The notes: a model not told the origin generated them from the letters alone. A stretch of DNA of 64,000 nucleotides from Bradyrhizobium yuanmingense (GCF_900094575.1 NZ_FMAE01000005.1:300052-364051); one strand, 5' to 3'. Shown: positions 1 to 13,615, counted from the stretch's first letter. Numbers and translations: made by a program.

Positions 1-17
1 TTTTCGGTGACGCTCAT
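1..17 (-). CDS. Start of a gene running off the left edge (possibly a second cyclophilin PPIase)
   Basis: Only the first codons are visible: ATG at 17 reading left gives M-S-V-T-E. The ATG overlaps the TGA of the upstream gene as ATGA, so translation is probably coupled. In related Bradyrhizobium a cytoplasmic peptidylprolyl isomerase beginning in a similar way often lies next to the periplasmic one. That identity is inferred from memory of the family and from context, not from the five codons seen here. Confidence 0.45.
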
Positions 18-439
18 GCTCGTCTCTCTTGCGTTGGGGGTGAAGTCTTGTCGGGTGACGTCTTGCGGCTGCGGAACTGGATCGCGAATGGACGTCCCGC
101 GGCGGCGCCGGCCATTGCATCGGTAAATGGCACCGGCGTGCAGCGTTGCAACGCCTCCATCACCGCGATCCGGTATTGCAGCCGGTCGTTGTCAGAGGCC
201 TCCGCGGATTCATAGGTAATCCTCGGATGGCCCAGAATGTTTCCGGCCCGGTTAAAGCTCACCAGGACGGTGATGTCGAGTGGGCGGGCCCTCGCCGGCG
301 ACGGCGGTCTCCAGCAGGTGCGCAGGTGCCGGAAGATGTCCTGGATCGTGTCGACCTGGGCGGCCTCCACGGCCGCACGGGAGGTGGCGAGCAACAGCAC
401 CGCGGCAACCAGCAGGAGCCTGCCACCGCGGCGCGCCAT
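14..439 (-). CDS. Small exported protein with TonB/TolA C-terminal-like domain
   Basis: 141 aa. An N-terminal signal peptide (RR followed by a Leu/Val/Ala-rich core, ending near residue 27) suggests export to the periplasm. The remainder (about 35-125) has the pattern of a TonB/TolA C-terminal fold: an early Cys-Trp-Arg-Pro segment, a strand (LDITVLVSFN), G-x-I-x-x-x-P-x-I, and a late R-C-x-P-x-P-F motif. There is no TM anchor beyond the signal and no proline-rich spacer, so it is not a complete TonB. It lies 8 nt after the cyclophilin gene and overlaps the next start by ATGA, so it belongs to the coaD-ppi operon. Function unknown; the domain call is moderate. Confidence 0.7.
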   Translation of the reverse strand: MARRGGRLLLVAAVLLLATSRAAVEAAQVDTIQDIFRHLRTCWRPPSPARARPLDITVLVSFNRAGNILGHPRITYESAEASDNDRLQYRIAVMEALQRCTPVPFTDAMAGAAAGRPFAIQFRSRKTSPDKTSPPTQERRA

Positions 440-447
440 GGCCGCGC

Positions 448-1011
448 CTATTTGATGTCTGAGGCGACCTGCACCTTCACCATCTTGTCGGGATCGGTGA
501 CGGAGCCGCCGGGCGAGCCGGGGGGCGCCTTCTTCAGCTTGTCGACGACGTCCATGCCCTGCACCACCTCGCCGATCACGGTGTACTGGCCGTCGAGGCT
601 GCCGCCGTCGGCGAACATGATGAAGAACTGCGAGTTGGCGCTGTCGACGCTGTCGCCGCGCCGGGCCATGCCGACGATGCCGCGGGCAAAATGCACCTTG
701 GAGAATTCCTGCTTCAGGTTCGGGTATTTCGAGCCGCCGGTGCCGTTGAATTTCTCGCCGTCGCCGGTCTGCGCCATGAATCCGTCCATGACGCGGTGGA
801 ACGGCACGTTGTTGTAGAATCCCTCACGTGCGAGCTGCTTGATGCGCTCGGCATGCTGCGGCGCGATGTCGGTCCTGAGCTTGATGACGATGCGGCCCTT
901 GGTGCTGTCGATGACGATGGCGTTGGCCTTGTCGAGATTTGCCGGCAATTGCTGCGCCACCGCCGGCGCCGCGAACAGAAGCGCGGCAAGAACTGCGAGA
1001 ATTCGGATCAT
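448..1011 (-). CDS. Periplasmic cyclophilin-type peptidylprolyl isomerase
   Basis: 187 aa. A cleavable signal peptide (MIRILAVLAALLFAAPAVAQ) is followed by a full cyclophilin domain. The family hallmarks are visible: F-H-R-V-M-D-G-F-M-A-Q-T-G-D, the GTGGS loop, and SQFFIMFAD with the glutamine and phenylalanines of the active site. It should catalyse cis-trans isomerisation of X-Pro bonds in exported proteins. It lies 39 nt downstream of coaD in the same direction and is followed closely by the TonB-C-like gene, which suggests one transcript. PpiA is the functional counterpart in enterobacteria; I leave the symbol blank because alphaproteobacteria carry several cyclophilins. Confidence 0.93.
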   Translation of the reverse strand: MIRILAVLAALLFAAPAVAQQLPANLDKANAIVIDSTKGRIVIKLRTDIAPQHAERIKQLAREGFYNNVPFHRVMDGFMAQTGDGEKFNGTGGSKYPNLKQEFSKVHFARGIVGMARRGDSVDSANSQFFIMFADGGSLDGQYTVIGEVVQGMDVVDKLKKAPPGSPGGSVTDPDKMVKVQVASDIK

Positions 1012-1050
1012 GACAACTCCGGATCAGAGAGAAGAGGAAGCGCGCCGTTT

Positions 1051-1545
1051 TCAGGCGAATTTGGCCTTGAGCTGTGCCGCGACCTGCGGCGGGACGAAGG
1101 CCGAGACGTCCCCGCCCATGCCGGCGATCTGGCGCACCAAAGTGGCGGTGATCGGGCGGACCATGGGAGAGGCCGGCAGGAAGACCGTATGCACCTCCGG
1201 CGCCATGGCCTCGTTCATGCCTGCGAGCTGCATCTCGTAATCGAGGTCGGTGCCGTCGCGCAGGCCCCGGATCATGATGGTCGCGCCGTGCTTGCGCGCC
1301 GCGGTCACCGACAGATCGTCGAACGTCGTCGCCTCCAGCACGCAGCCGGCCTGCGCCGCGATCGGACCGCAGACGTCCTCGAGCATCTTGAGGCGCTCCT
1401 CGGTCGAGAACAGCGGCTTCTTGCCGGGATGCACCCCGATCGCGACCACGAGCCTGTCGCACAAGGAAACGCTGTGCCGGACCACGTCCAGATGGCCGTT
1501 GGTGATGGGGTCGAAGGAACCTGGGTAGAAGGCGATGCGCGGCAT
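1051..1545 (-). CDS. coaD: Phosphopantetheine adenylyltransferase
   Basis: 164 aa, the usual CoaD length. It converts 4'-phosphopantetheine and ATP to dephospho-CoA, the penultimate step of coenzyme A synthesis, in the cytoplasm. The N-terminal nucleotidyltransferase signature is intact: YPGSFDPITNGHLDVV, including the T/H-x-G-H motif, and MIRGLRDGTDLDYE matches the conserved R-G-L-R-x-x-x-D-x-x-Y-E block. The ATG at 1545 opens directly on this motif (MPRIAFYPGSF), so the start is secure. It heads a leftward group with a cyclophilin and a TonB-C-like gene and sits downstream of gyrA, separated by a small rightward gene. Confidence 0.97.
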   Translation of the reverse strand: MPRIAFYPGSFDPITNGHLDVVRHSVSLCDRLVVAIGVHPGKKPLFSTEERLKMLEDVCGPIAAQAGCVLEATTFDDLSVTAARKHGATIMIRGLRDGTDLDYEMQLAGMNEAMAPEVHTVFLPASPMVRPITATLVRQIAGMGGDVSAFVPPQVAAQLKAKFA

Positions 1546-1813
1546 GGCCCCGTCCTACCGCGCCCCGCCCGGGCCGGCAAGCCGGGCAGGTTTCCTAGCC
1601 CGTTTCCGGTCCAGCCCCTCCGAAAATGTCCCGTTGGGCGTCAGCGGCAGCCGGTTTGTTTCGTCCTCGGGCGGCCACGAAACAAAACGGAGCGCGAACG
1701 AAACCATTTCCCACATCGGCGAAGACGTCCGGAAACTGGCCATGGTTACTAATCCGGCCAACGAATGACGGGCCGCGTACTGGGCGTAGGCGGCCGCATC
1801 ACAGGGGACTGTC

Positions 1814-2071
1814 ATGATCAAGACCATTTCAGCGATCGCTCTGTCTGCGTGTGTTGCCGCGGCCCTCACCCTCCTGCCCGGCTTTGCCCCGAAGGTCGAA
1901 GCCAGCGTGCCGCAGCCGCTGGCCAAGAGCGACCGGCTCGACATCCGCAGCATCGGCCGTGACTGCTCGCAGCAGGCCTGGCCGAACTTCGAAGCGTCCT
2001 GCCTGCGTAGCGCCGGCACCAAGGCCAACGTCCGCGAGGCCCGCCTCGTGACCGCCAACCGCACGCCGTAA
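1814..2071 (+). CDS. Small exported hypothetical protein
   Basis: 85 aa. It begins with a convincing signal peptide (MIKTISAIALSACVAAALTL) with a likely cleavage site near residue 31 (VEAS). The mature part is about 55 residues, polar, and has two cysteines (D-C-S-Q-Q and A-S-C-L-R) that could form a periplasmic disulfide. Codon use is similar to its neighbours. It stands alone between leftward coaD and gyrA, and a strong hairpin follows at 2155-2184. I do not recognise a named family; it is probably a lineage-specific periplasmic protein. Confidence 0.72.
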   Translation: MIKTISAIALSACVAAALTLLPGFAPKVEASVPQPLAKSDRLDIRSIGRDCSQQAWPNFEASCLRSAGTKANVREARLVTANRTP

Positions 2072-2154
2072 TCGGATCTGTCAGGTTCGCGTCGGGCGGG
2101 TCCCTCAAGATCCCAGGAACATTTGTGACGTCTCGTCGCAGACTACGCGACGCT

Positions 2155-2184
2155 CGCGCCCGTCGGAATGGCCCGACGGGCGCG
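2155..2184. terminator. Hairpin between the small exported gene and the end of gyrA
   Basis: A perfect 12-bp GC-rich stem (2155-2166 pairs with 2173-2184) closes a 6-nt loop. There is no clear U-tract on either side. It lies between the convergent ends at 2071 and 2251, so it could limit read-through from both strands. Confidence 0.55.
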
Positions 2185-2250
2185 ATCTCGTTCAGGGGGC
2201 ACTATCGGCTGCGAGGAACGGCGGGTGGATGAGTCCCGATTCGCCAGCCT

Positions 2251-4983
<2,733 letters not shown>

Positions 4984-5152
4984 GGGGAAATCCGGTGAGG
5001 TTTTATCTGGGAATCATATAGCGCATCACACCCCTGATAACCACCCTTGCCGAGCTCTGGGGAAGCGCTTTTTCCCACTGTTTTTCCAGAGACTTACGCC
5101 CTTCGCGCCACGGCCGCGGACGGGGCCGGAACGGACTGGGCGGAACCGGCTC

Positions 5153-5551
5153 TCACGCCCCGAAAGTCACCCGGTGCATGATGCGCCCAGGCACCAGCGT
5201 GAACAGTCCCGCCACCACCAGGGCGCCGAAGAAGATCAAGATCATCATCCGCCGGTGGTCGGCGACGCGATGGGTGCGCGCACGCCATACCGCCAGCGGC
5301 AGCACCGCCAGGGTGAAGATCGACAAGAAATGGATCGGGCTGAACGGCCCGACCAGACGGATCTCGTGGATCCAGAACGACGAGGCGGCCACGAACACCA
5401 TCAGGACCACCCAGATCCAGCCGATAGTCCGGTGCGGCAGCGTGCCCTTGGGGGCGGAGAACTGGAAGAGGCCAAGCACAAGGGCGGCCATTGCGGCAAA
5501 GGCATGCAGCGGGACCACCGGCGCGGCCTCAAGCAGCGGCGCAAGGCTCAT
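5153..5551 (-). CDS. DUF2306-type four-helix membrane protein
   Basis: 132 aa from the ATG at 5551 (MSLAPLLEAAP). A longer reading frame exists upstream, but it adds a polar, non-membrane extension, so the short start is preferred. Four hydrophobic segments are visible: about residues 10-30, 40-58, 73-90 and 105-125. H-x-x-I-G-W-I-W-V and H-R-V-A-D-H-R-R-M-M are typical of the DUF2306 family of small inner-membrane proteins. Function is unknown. The gene is divergent from the LMW-PTP-like gene and points toward gyrA. Confidence 0.82.
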   Translation of the reverse strand: MSLAPLLEAAPVVPLHAFAAMAALVLGLFQFSAPKGTLPHRTIGWIWVVLMVFVAASSFWIHEIRLVGPFSPIHFLSIFTLAVLPLAVWRARTHRVADHRRMMILIFFGALVVAGLFTLVPGRIMHRVTFGA

Positions 5552-5715
5552 GCAGGGCTTCCTCGTGTCCGGCGGAGGCGCACATAAGCTTAGGCCGGAA
5601 AAGCCGTCGACCAAAGAACTGTATTTATGTAGCAGGAACTCTCGGAAGCCCGCCCGAGAAGCACCGACCAATCATTCCCGCCGATACCTGCCCGATCGTC
5701 TCCGAGAGCGGCAAA

Positions 5716-6045
5716 GTGACCAACGTCCTTTTCGTCTGCAGCGCCAATCGCCTCCGCAGCCCTACCGCCGAGCAGGTGTTTTCGACCTGGCCGGGGATCG
5801 AGACCGACTCGGCCGGCATTTCGAACGGCGCGGACGTCTTGCTGTCCGCCGAGCAGATTGAATGGGCCGACGTCATCTTCGTCATGGAAAAGACCCACCG
5901 GACCAAGCTGAACCGGAAATTCCGGTCCAGCTTGAACAACAAGCGGGTCATCTGTCTCGACATTCCGGACGACTATGAATTCATGGATCCTGTCCTGGTG
6001 CGGATCCTTGAAAACCGAGTTGGCCGTTATCTGCGCCGAGACTAG
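5716..6045 (+). CDS. Low-molecular-weight protein-tyrosine-phosphatase-like protein
   Basis: 109 aa from a GTG at 5716 that places the catalytic loop at the very N terminus (M-T-N-V-L-F-V-C-S-A-N-R-L-R-S). C-x5-R-S is the phosphatase P-loop, with Cys as nucleophile and Arg for phosphate binding. A D-P acid motif typical of full-length LMW-PTPs is seen only as M-D-P-V-L-V near residue 91. The protein is shorter than classical LMW-PTPs (about 150 aa) but matches a compact rhizobial subfamily. The frame stays open upstream to 5491, but that part is unlike a protein of this family. It is convergent with ssb, 17 nt away. Confidence 0.85.
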   Translation: MTNVLFVCSANRLRSPTAEQVFSTWPGIETDSAGISNGADVLLSAEQIEWADVIFVMEKTHRTKLNRKFRSSLNNKRVICLDIPDDYEFMDPVLVRILENRVGRYLRRD

Positions 6046-6062
6046 CCGCCTCTTCCGAAGTC

Positions 6063-6557
6063 CTAGAACGGGATATCGTCGTCCATGTCGCTGTTGCGGC
6101 CGCCGCCGGCGGCAACGGGACGGCGCGGCGCGCTGCTGACGGGTCCGGAGGAGCCGAAGTCGCCGCCCGGCTCGTCGCCGAAGCTGCCACCTCCGCCGCC
6201 GCCACCGCGGCCGTCCAGCATCGTCAGCGTTGAGTTGAAGCCCTGCAGCACGACCTCGGTCGAGTATTTCTCGACGCCGCTCTGGTCGGTGTACTTGCGG
6301 GTCTGGAGCGCGCCTTCGATGTAAACCTTTGCGCCCTTCTTCAGATACTGTTCGACGATCTTGCAAAGCGGCTCAGAGAAGATCACGACGCGATGCCACT
6401 CGGTCTTCTCCTTGCGCTCGCCGGTGTTCTTGTCGCGCCAGGTCTCCGAGGTCGCGATGCTCAAATTCGCGATCGGCCGCCCGTCCTGGGTGCGGCGGAT
6501 TTCGGGATCCTTGCCGAGATTTCCAACCAGAATGACCTTGTTGACGCTTCCCGCCAT
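6063..6557 (-). CDS. ssb: Single-stranded DNA-binding protein
   Basis: 164 aa. The N-terminal OB fold (residues 1-110: MAGSVNKVILVGNLGKDPE, then TSETWRDKNTGE) is followed by a Gly-rich low-complexity linker and the acidic tail DDDIPF, which docks SSB partner proteins. It coats ssDNA in replication, repair and recombination. Its promoter region contains a perfect GTTC-N7-GTTC SOS box (6713-6727), 156 bp upstream of the start codon, so LexA/SOS control is likely. In many alphaproteobacteria ssb lies directly next to uvrA; here three outer-membrane protein genes separate them. Confidence 0.98.
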   Translation of the reverse strand: MAGSVNKVILVGNLGKDPEIRRTQDGRPIANLSIATSETWRDKNTGERKEKTEWHRVVIFSEPLCKIVEQYLKKGAKVYIEGALQTRKYTDQSGVEKYSTEVVLQGFNSTLTMLDGRGGGGGGGSFGDEPGGDFGSSGPVSSAPRRPVAAGGGRNSDMDDDIPF

Positions 6558-7005
6558 CGCCGCTCTCCACTCCGAATGCCACTGAATTTCAAAAGGGCGA
6601 ATCCGCTGCCCGCGTTCCTCTGCGCCCGCTAGGGCGACCCTATACGCTTGCGGGCACCGATCAGCCTGCCACCCCCAAGGTTATCCCCACATATAGCATC
6701 GCACGCACGCTTGTTCCAGATTTGTTCTTCGGCACGAGCGAGCGGAAATTTCCCGCATGTCCTCTCATGCCACAAAAAAGGACAGCCCTCGAATGGAACC
6801 TTTTTGGGTTCCCGAGTATGGCAAAAACCATTTAACATTCATCAAGTTGGAACCCATTCAATCAATCCGCAAGTGTGGCATTCCGGAGACGGACTCTGCC
6901 CTTTCCTTAGGCTACCTTTGCCTTGGAATTGATTCATATGGGTGTCGCGTCTGATCAGCCGCTTCGGGGACTTTCATGAAGCGGACGAAACTTGGGGAGA
7001 CTGCA
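6558..7005. other. Divergent ssb / omp promoter region
   Basis: 448 nt without a credible gene. It holds the SOS box for ssb and the untranslated leader of the first barrel gene, with a strong Shine-Dalgarno (GGGGAGA, 6994-7000). It is AT-richer than its surroundings between 6740 and 6945. Short frames here lack ribosome sites and family features. Confidence 0.6.
6713..6727 (-). promoter_or_regulatory. SOS (LexA) box upstream of ssb
   Basis: GTTC at 6713-6716 and GTTC at 6724-6727 are separated by exactly 7 nt. This is the direct-repeat LexA operator of alphaproteobacteria (read as GAAC-N7-GAAC on the ssb strand). A matching box lies before uvrA in this window. Confidence 0.82.
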
Positions 7006-7788
7006 ATGAATAAGATTCTTTTCGGCGTAATCAGTGCAATGGCATTGGGGCTGTCGGCTCCGGCAAGCGCGGCGGATATGGCTGCGCGTCCCTACACCAA
7101 GGCTCCGGCCCCGGCGGTCGCCGCGGTTTACGACTGGAGCGGCTTCTACATCGGCGTCAACGGCGGCGGCGGCACGAGCCGCAAGTGCTGGGACTTCGTG
7201 ACCCCGGTCACGGGCGTTCTGGTGGCTGAAGGCTGTCACGATGCGACCGGCGGCACGGTCGGTGGTCAGATCGGCTACCGCTGGCAGTCGGCCAATTGGG
7301 TGTTCGGCCTCGAGGGCCAGGGCAACTGGGCTGACTTCTCGGGGGACAACGTCAGCCTCCTCTTCCCTGGAAGCGCTTTGGTCACCGGTGATCGTAACCG
7401 CTCTCACATCGATGCTTTTGGCCTGATCACGGGCCAGGTCGGTTATGCCTGGAACAACGTGCTGCTCTATGTGAAGGGCGGCGCCGCCGTAGTCGGGGAC
7501 AAGTACGACGTCTATGCCGCGCCTGGCACGCCTGGCGCCGGCACGCTGCTGGCGTCGGCTCGCGAGACCCGCTGGGGCGGCACCGTTGGCGCCGGCCTGG
7601 AATTCGGATTTGCTCCGAACTGGACGCTCGGCGTCGAGTACAACCACATCTTCCTCGGCGACCGCACGATCGCCTTCACGACGCCTGCGGGCGTTGCCTT
7701 CGGGAGCGATCGCATCAGTCAGGACGTCGACATGGGTCTGGTCCGCTTGAACTATCGCTTCGGCGGCCCGCTGGTCGCGAGGTACTGA
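7006..7788 (+). CDS. Outer-membrane beta-barrel protein, Omp25/31 type (array copy 1)
   Basis: 260 aa from the ATG at 7006. This ATG is chosen because GGGGAGA sits 5 nt before it and it opens directly on the signal peptide (MNKILFGVISAMALGLSAPA). An ATG at 6976 is an alternative. After cleavage at SAAD the protein shows the family start A-A-R-P-Y-T-K-A-P, then Y-D-W-S-G-F-Y-I-G-V-N-G-G-G, and ends with F-G-G-P-L-V-A-R-Y, a C-terminal aromatic beta-signal for BAM insertion. Alternating strands suggest an 8-stranded barrel. A cysteine pair (RKCWDF and EGCHD) is shared with copy 3. A strong terminator follows, so it is its own transcription unit. Confidence 0.92.
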   Translation: MNKILFGVISAMALGLSAPASAADMAARPYTKAPAPAVAAVYDWSGFYIGVNGGGGTSRKCWDFVTPVTGVLVAEGCHDATGGTVGGQIGYRWQSANWVFGLEGQGNWADFSGDNVSLLFPGSALVTGDRNRSHIDAFGLITGQVGYAWNNVLLYVKGGAAVVGDKYDVYAAPGTPGAGTLLASARETRWGGTVGAGLEFGFAPNWTLGVEYNHIFLGDRTIAFTTPAGVAFGSDRISQDVDMGLVRLNYRFGGPLVARY

Positions 7789-7815
7789 TATCCCTCTCAT
7801 TTCGCGAGCAAATGG

Positions 7816-7848
7816 AAGGGCCGGCCCTGCGCCGGCCCTTCTTTTTTT
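7816..7848 (+). terminator. Intrinsic terminator after omp copy 1
   Basis: A 10-bp stem (7816-7825 with 7831-7840) and 5-nt loop are followed by a run of seven T (7842-7848). Textbook Rho-independent terminator. Confidence 0.92.
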
Positions 7849-7913
7849 CGGCACATGCCTGGACGTAAATAAGTCAGTAACCATCACCTTTTGGACTGTT
7901 GTGGCTTTTCGGA

Positions 7914-7943
7914 GACACAACTTGCGGCTTTGGTGGTGTAAAG
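7914..7943 (+). promoter_or_regulatory. Conserved upstream element of omp copy 2
   Basis: GACACAAC, 13 nt, GGTGTAAA. The same two blocks with the same spacing occur at 8837-8866 before copy 3, and a further shared block (GTCCGCTGC-C/T-CTTCCGC) follows in both leaders. The conservation points to a duplicated promoter or operator; no -35/-10 assignment is certain. Confidence 0.5.
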
Positions 7944-8027
7944 ACGGCGTCAGTTGGGCCGTTTGAGTCCGCTGCCCTTCCGCCACGGAAGGCAACAACA
8001 GAAACTGGGACTGGGATTAAGTTGAAA

Positions 8028-8726
8028 ATGAAGAAGGTTTTGTTGGCTTCGGCCTGTGTATTCGCCCTTGCGGCCCCCGCTTCGGCTGCTGATCTGGCAG
8101 CCCGCCCCTACACCAAGGCCCCCGCGCCTGTGGCCTCGGTCTACAACTGGACCGGCTTTTACCTGGGTATCGTCGGTGGCGGCGCCTGGGAAAACAGCTC
8201 CGATGATCCGCGCATGCAGGGCGGTTTCGTCGGCGGCACCGTTGGCTACAACTGGCAGACCTCCAACGTCGTGTTCGGCATCGAAGCTGATGGCGCGTGG
8301 GCTGACGTAAACGCCTCGGCGACCGGTCTTGTTGATTTTGGTGGCGCCCTCGTTCCCACGACGGTCAGTTCGCGTATCGACGCGCTCGGCACCGTGCGTG
8401 GTCGCATCGGCTGGCTCGCTTCCCCGAGCGTCCTGCTGTACGCCACGGGTGGTTACGCCTGGATCAACAACAAGATCAGCGTCAGCGCGCCCCCTGTTCT
8501 GAGCCTCTCGGAGAGCCAGTTCCATTCGGGCTGGACGGTCGGCGCGGGCGTCGAGGCGATGTTTGCTCCGAACTGGTCGGTCAAGGGCGAGTACCTCTAT
8601 CGCAGCCTGGGCGGCGAGACCTACTTCTCGGGCGTCTTCCCGGTCAACACCGGCACTCTCGACCTCCACACCGTGCAGGTCGGCGTGAACTACCACTTCG
8701 GCGGCCCGGTCGTCGCCAAGTACTGA
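8028..8726 (+). CDS. Outer-membrane beta-barrel protein, Omp25/31 type (array copy 2)
   Basis: 232 aa from the ATG at 8028 (MKKVLLASACVFALAAPASA), which opens a clean signal peptide; upstream in-frame codons are not protein-like. The mature protein starts A-A-D-L-A-A-R-P-Y-T-K-A-P, continues V-Y-N-W-T-G-F-Y-L-G, and ends F-G-G-P-V-V-A-K-Y with the aromatic beta-signal. It lacks the cysteine pair found in copies 1 and 3, and its middle loops differ, so it is the most diverged of the three. Own upstream element and own terminator. Confidence 0.92.
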   Translation: MKKVLLASACVFALAAPASAADLAARPYTKAPAPVASVYNWTGFYLGIVGGGAWENSSDDPRMQGGFVGGTVGYNWQTSNVVFGIEADGAWADVNASATGLVDFGGALVPTTVSSRIDALGTVRGRIGWLASPSVLLYATGGYAWINNKISVSAPPVLSLSESQFHSGWTVGAGVEAMFAPNWSVKGEYLYRSLGGETYFSGVFPVNTGTLDLHTVQVGVNYHFGGPVVAKY

Positions 8727-8754
8727 GCTTCGTCTCTGACGCATCATCGTCACG

Positions 8755-8787
8755 AAAGGCCGGCCTCGCGCCGGCCTTTTTGTTTGT
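8755..8787 (+). terminator. Intrinsic terminator after omp copy 2
   Basis: A 10-bp stem (8755-8764 with 8770-8779), loop CTCGC, then TTTTTGTTTG. It is almost identical to the terminator of copy 3, including about 10 nt upstream, so the 3' flank was duplicated with the gene. Confidence 0.92.
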
Positions 8788-8836
8788 TGCGGCCGCCCGT
8801 TCGCTCGCGCTTTTCGAAGGGGTGTGGCCGCTGGGT

Positions 8837-8866
8837 GACACAACCTTTGGCTTCAATGGTGTAAAA
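8837..8866 (+). promoter_or_regulatory. Conserved upstream element of omp copy 3
   Basis: GACACAAC and GGTGTAAA blocks with the same 21-nt offset as at 7914-7943. See the copy 2 element. Confidence 0.5.
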
Positions 8867-8944
8867 GCAATGACGTTGCTTGAGTCATAAGGTCCGCTGC
8901 TCTTCCGCTCTCCGGAAGACCGGAATGAGAAATGGAAGTGGGGA

Positions 8945-9706
8945 ATGGATATGAAGAAGCTTTTGCTGGCTTCGGCCAGCTTGTTCGCACTCAGCGCGTT
9001 GGCACCGGCCTCGGCGGCCGATTTGGCGGCCCGCCCCTACACCAAGGCTCCGGTGGCACCGATCGCGGTGTACAACTGGAGCGGTTTCTACCTCGGCGCC
9101 AACGCCGGCGGTGGCTGGAGCCGCAACTGTTGGGATCTCACCAGTGTCGGCCCCTTCGTGGTCGCTCCGGCGGTGGCCGAAGGTTGTCACAATGCGACCG
9201 GCGCACTCGTCGGCGGCCAGATCGGTTATCGCTGGCAGTCCGCCAACTGGGTATTCGGTCTCGAAGCCCAGGGCGACTGGGCTGACCTGAAGGGTTCGAA
9301 CATCAGCTCGCCTGCCGCGCTCGCGCCGCTGGTGAACGAGACCAGGATCGACGCCATCGGCCTCTTCACTGGCCAGGTCGGTTATGCCTGGAACAACGTG
9401 CTTTGGTACGTGAAGGGCGGCGCTGCCGTCACTCACAACAAGTACACTGGCAGTTTTGGCGGCGTTACGCTCGACACCGCGAACGAAACGCGCTGGGGCG
9501 GTACCGTCGGCACCGGCATAGAATTCGGCTTCGCCCCGAACTGGTCGGTCGCTGTCGAATACAACCACCTGTTCATGGGCAGGCACAACGAGACCTTCAC
9601 CTTCCTCGGCGTGACCACTCGCACCGACAGCATCAAGCAGGACGTGGACATGGCTACCGTTCGACTCAACTACACCTTCGGTGGCCCGGTGGTCGCGAAG
9701 TACTGA
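8945..9706 (+). CDS. Outer-membrane beta-barrel protein, Omp25/31 type (array copy 3)
   Basis: 253 aa from the ATG at 8945, or 251 aa from the ATG at 8951; GGAAGTGGGG at 8934-8943 could serve either. The signal peptide (MKKLLLASASLFALSALAPA) is followed by A-A-D-L-A-A-R-P-Y-T-K-A-P and V-Y-N-W-S-G-F-Y-L-G-A-N-A-G-G-G. The protein ends F-G-G-P-V-V-A-K-Y. It shares with copy 1 the RNCWD/EGCHN cysteine pair, the segment Q-I-G-Y-R-W-Q-S-A-N-W-V-F-G-L-E and Y-A-W-N-N-V-L, showing copies 1 and 3 are the closest pair although copy 2 lies between them. Confidence 0.92.
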   Translation: MDMKKLLLASASLFALSALAPASAADLAARPYTKAPVAPIAVYNWSGFYLGANAGGGWSRNCWDLTSVGPFVVAPAVAEGCHNATGALVGGQIGYRWQSANWVFGLEAQGDWADLKGSNISSPAALAPLVNETRIDAIGLFTGQVGYAWNNVLWYVKGGAAVTHNKYTGSFGGVTLDTANETRWGGTVGTGIEFGFAPNWSVAVEYNHLFMGRHNETFTFLGVTTRTDSIKQDVDMATVRLNYTFGGPVVAKY

Positions 9707-9731
9707 TCACGATCGACGTCACATCGTCACG

Positions 9732-9765
9732 AAAGGCCCGGCCTCGCGCCGGCCTTTTTGTTTTG
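9732..9765 (+). terminator. Intrinsic terminator after omp copy 3
   Basis: Same hairpin as after copy 2 but with one extra C bulged in the 5' arm (AAGGCCCGGC against GCCGGCCTT), followed by TTTTTGTTTT. Confidence 0.88.
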
Positions 9766-9868
9766 GCTGGGTGCTCCGCGAGCGGTTCCGCGCGTTCCTG
9801 CTGCCAGATCCCGCCAGCACGCCAACAATCCGTTGACGATTCGCAAGTCCCACTGGAAATCCGCCGCC

Positions 9869-9883
9869 GTTCTTCCTACGTTC
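9869..9883 (+). promoter_or_regulatory. SOS (LexA) box upstream of uvrA
   Basis: GTTC at 9869-9872 and GTTC at 9880-9883 are separated by exactly 7 nt, 98 bp before the uvrA start. Same class of site as before ssb. Confidence 0.82.
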
Positions 9884-9981
9884 GCTGCCATACCCATCGG
9901 CGCCGATCCCGGTTCCGGGCGCAGCGCGCCTTTTTTGTTGGCGCGATCGCGCACCTTTGGGCTTCCTTGAGGGCAACTCGG

Positions 9982-12963
<2,982 letters not shown>

Positions 12964-12993
12964 ATTGCGCTGCATCGAAGCCACGGGGCTGAG

Positions 12994-13019
12994 GGCGGAT
13001 TAGCGGAGCGTAATCCGCC
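12994..13019. terminator. Hairpin downstream of uvrA
   Basis: GGCGGATTA (12994-13002) pairs perfectly with TAATCCGCC (13011-13019) over an 8-nt loop. This type of GCGGATTA hairpin is dispersed in many proteobacterial genomes. No T-run follows, so termination is likely but not certain. Confidence 0.55.
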
Positions 13020-13044
13020 ACTATTCGATCGGGAAAGAACCGAC

Positions 13045-13614
13045 ATGTCCGCTGGACTCGTCCAAACCTACCGCGCCTTCGCCCACAACAACGCTTGGGC
13101 GAACCATCGCCTGCTCGCCGCCTGCGCTGCGCTATCCCAGTCTGAATTCGAAGCCCACCGCACCGGCTTCTTTCCAAGCCTGCAGCGTACGCTGAACCAC
13201 ATCTACATCATCGACTTCTTCTACATCGATGCGCTTGAAGGGGGCTGGCTCGGACCGGCAGCCTGGAAGAACGAGGTGCCGTACCCCTCGTTAGCCGAGC
13301 TCAAAGCTGCCCAGGCCGCAATGGACAACCGCCTGATTGCGATCTGCGATGCGCTGACAACTGAACGGCTCGACGCCTTCGTCCGGATCAACCGCGATAC
13401 GAGCGTTCAAACCGAGCGCTGCGACCGGCTGCTCATGCATCTCTTCCAGCATCAAATTCATCATCGCGGACAGGCGCATGCCATGCTGTGCGAAACGGAT
13501 GTCGCGCCCCCGCAGCTCGACGAGTTCTTCGCGGAAGGCGAAGCGCCGCTGCGAGCCGCCGAATTCGCCGAACTCGGCTGGACCGAGGAGACCGTTTGGA
13601 AATCCAGGACGTAA
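13045..13614 (+). CDS. DinB/YfiT-type metal-dependent four-helix protein
   Basis: 189 aa. The sequence has the three-histidine pattern of the DinB (damage-inducible) superfamily: an early N-H-I/H region (TLNHIYIIDFFY, residues 50-60) and the late H-L-F-Q-H-Q-I-H-H-R-G-Q motif (about residues 132-143), which binds a divalent metal. Bacterial members include thiol-dependent transferases and uncharacterised proteins; they are unrelated to DNA polymerase IV despite the name. It follows uvrA by 81 nt with a hairpin between, and no SOS box is visible in front of it. Convergent with kptA, 1 nt apart. Confidence 0.85.
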   Translation: MSAGLVQTYRAFAHNNAWANHRLLAACAALSQSEFEAHRTGFFPSLQRTLNHIYIIDFFYIDALEGGWLGPAAWKNEVPYPSLAELKAAQAAMDNRLIAICDALTTERLDAFVRINRDTSVQTERCDRLLMHLFQHQIHHRGQAHAMLCETDVAPPQLDEFFAEGEAPLRAAEFAELGWTEETVWKSRT

Positions 13615-13615
13615 G

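Noticed and set aside
9403..9981. In-frame extension of uvrA upstream of 9982
   Set aside because: It would run across the third omp gene, its terminator and the SOS box.
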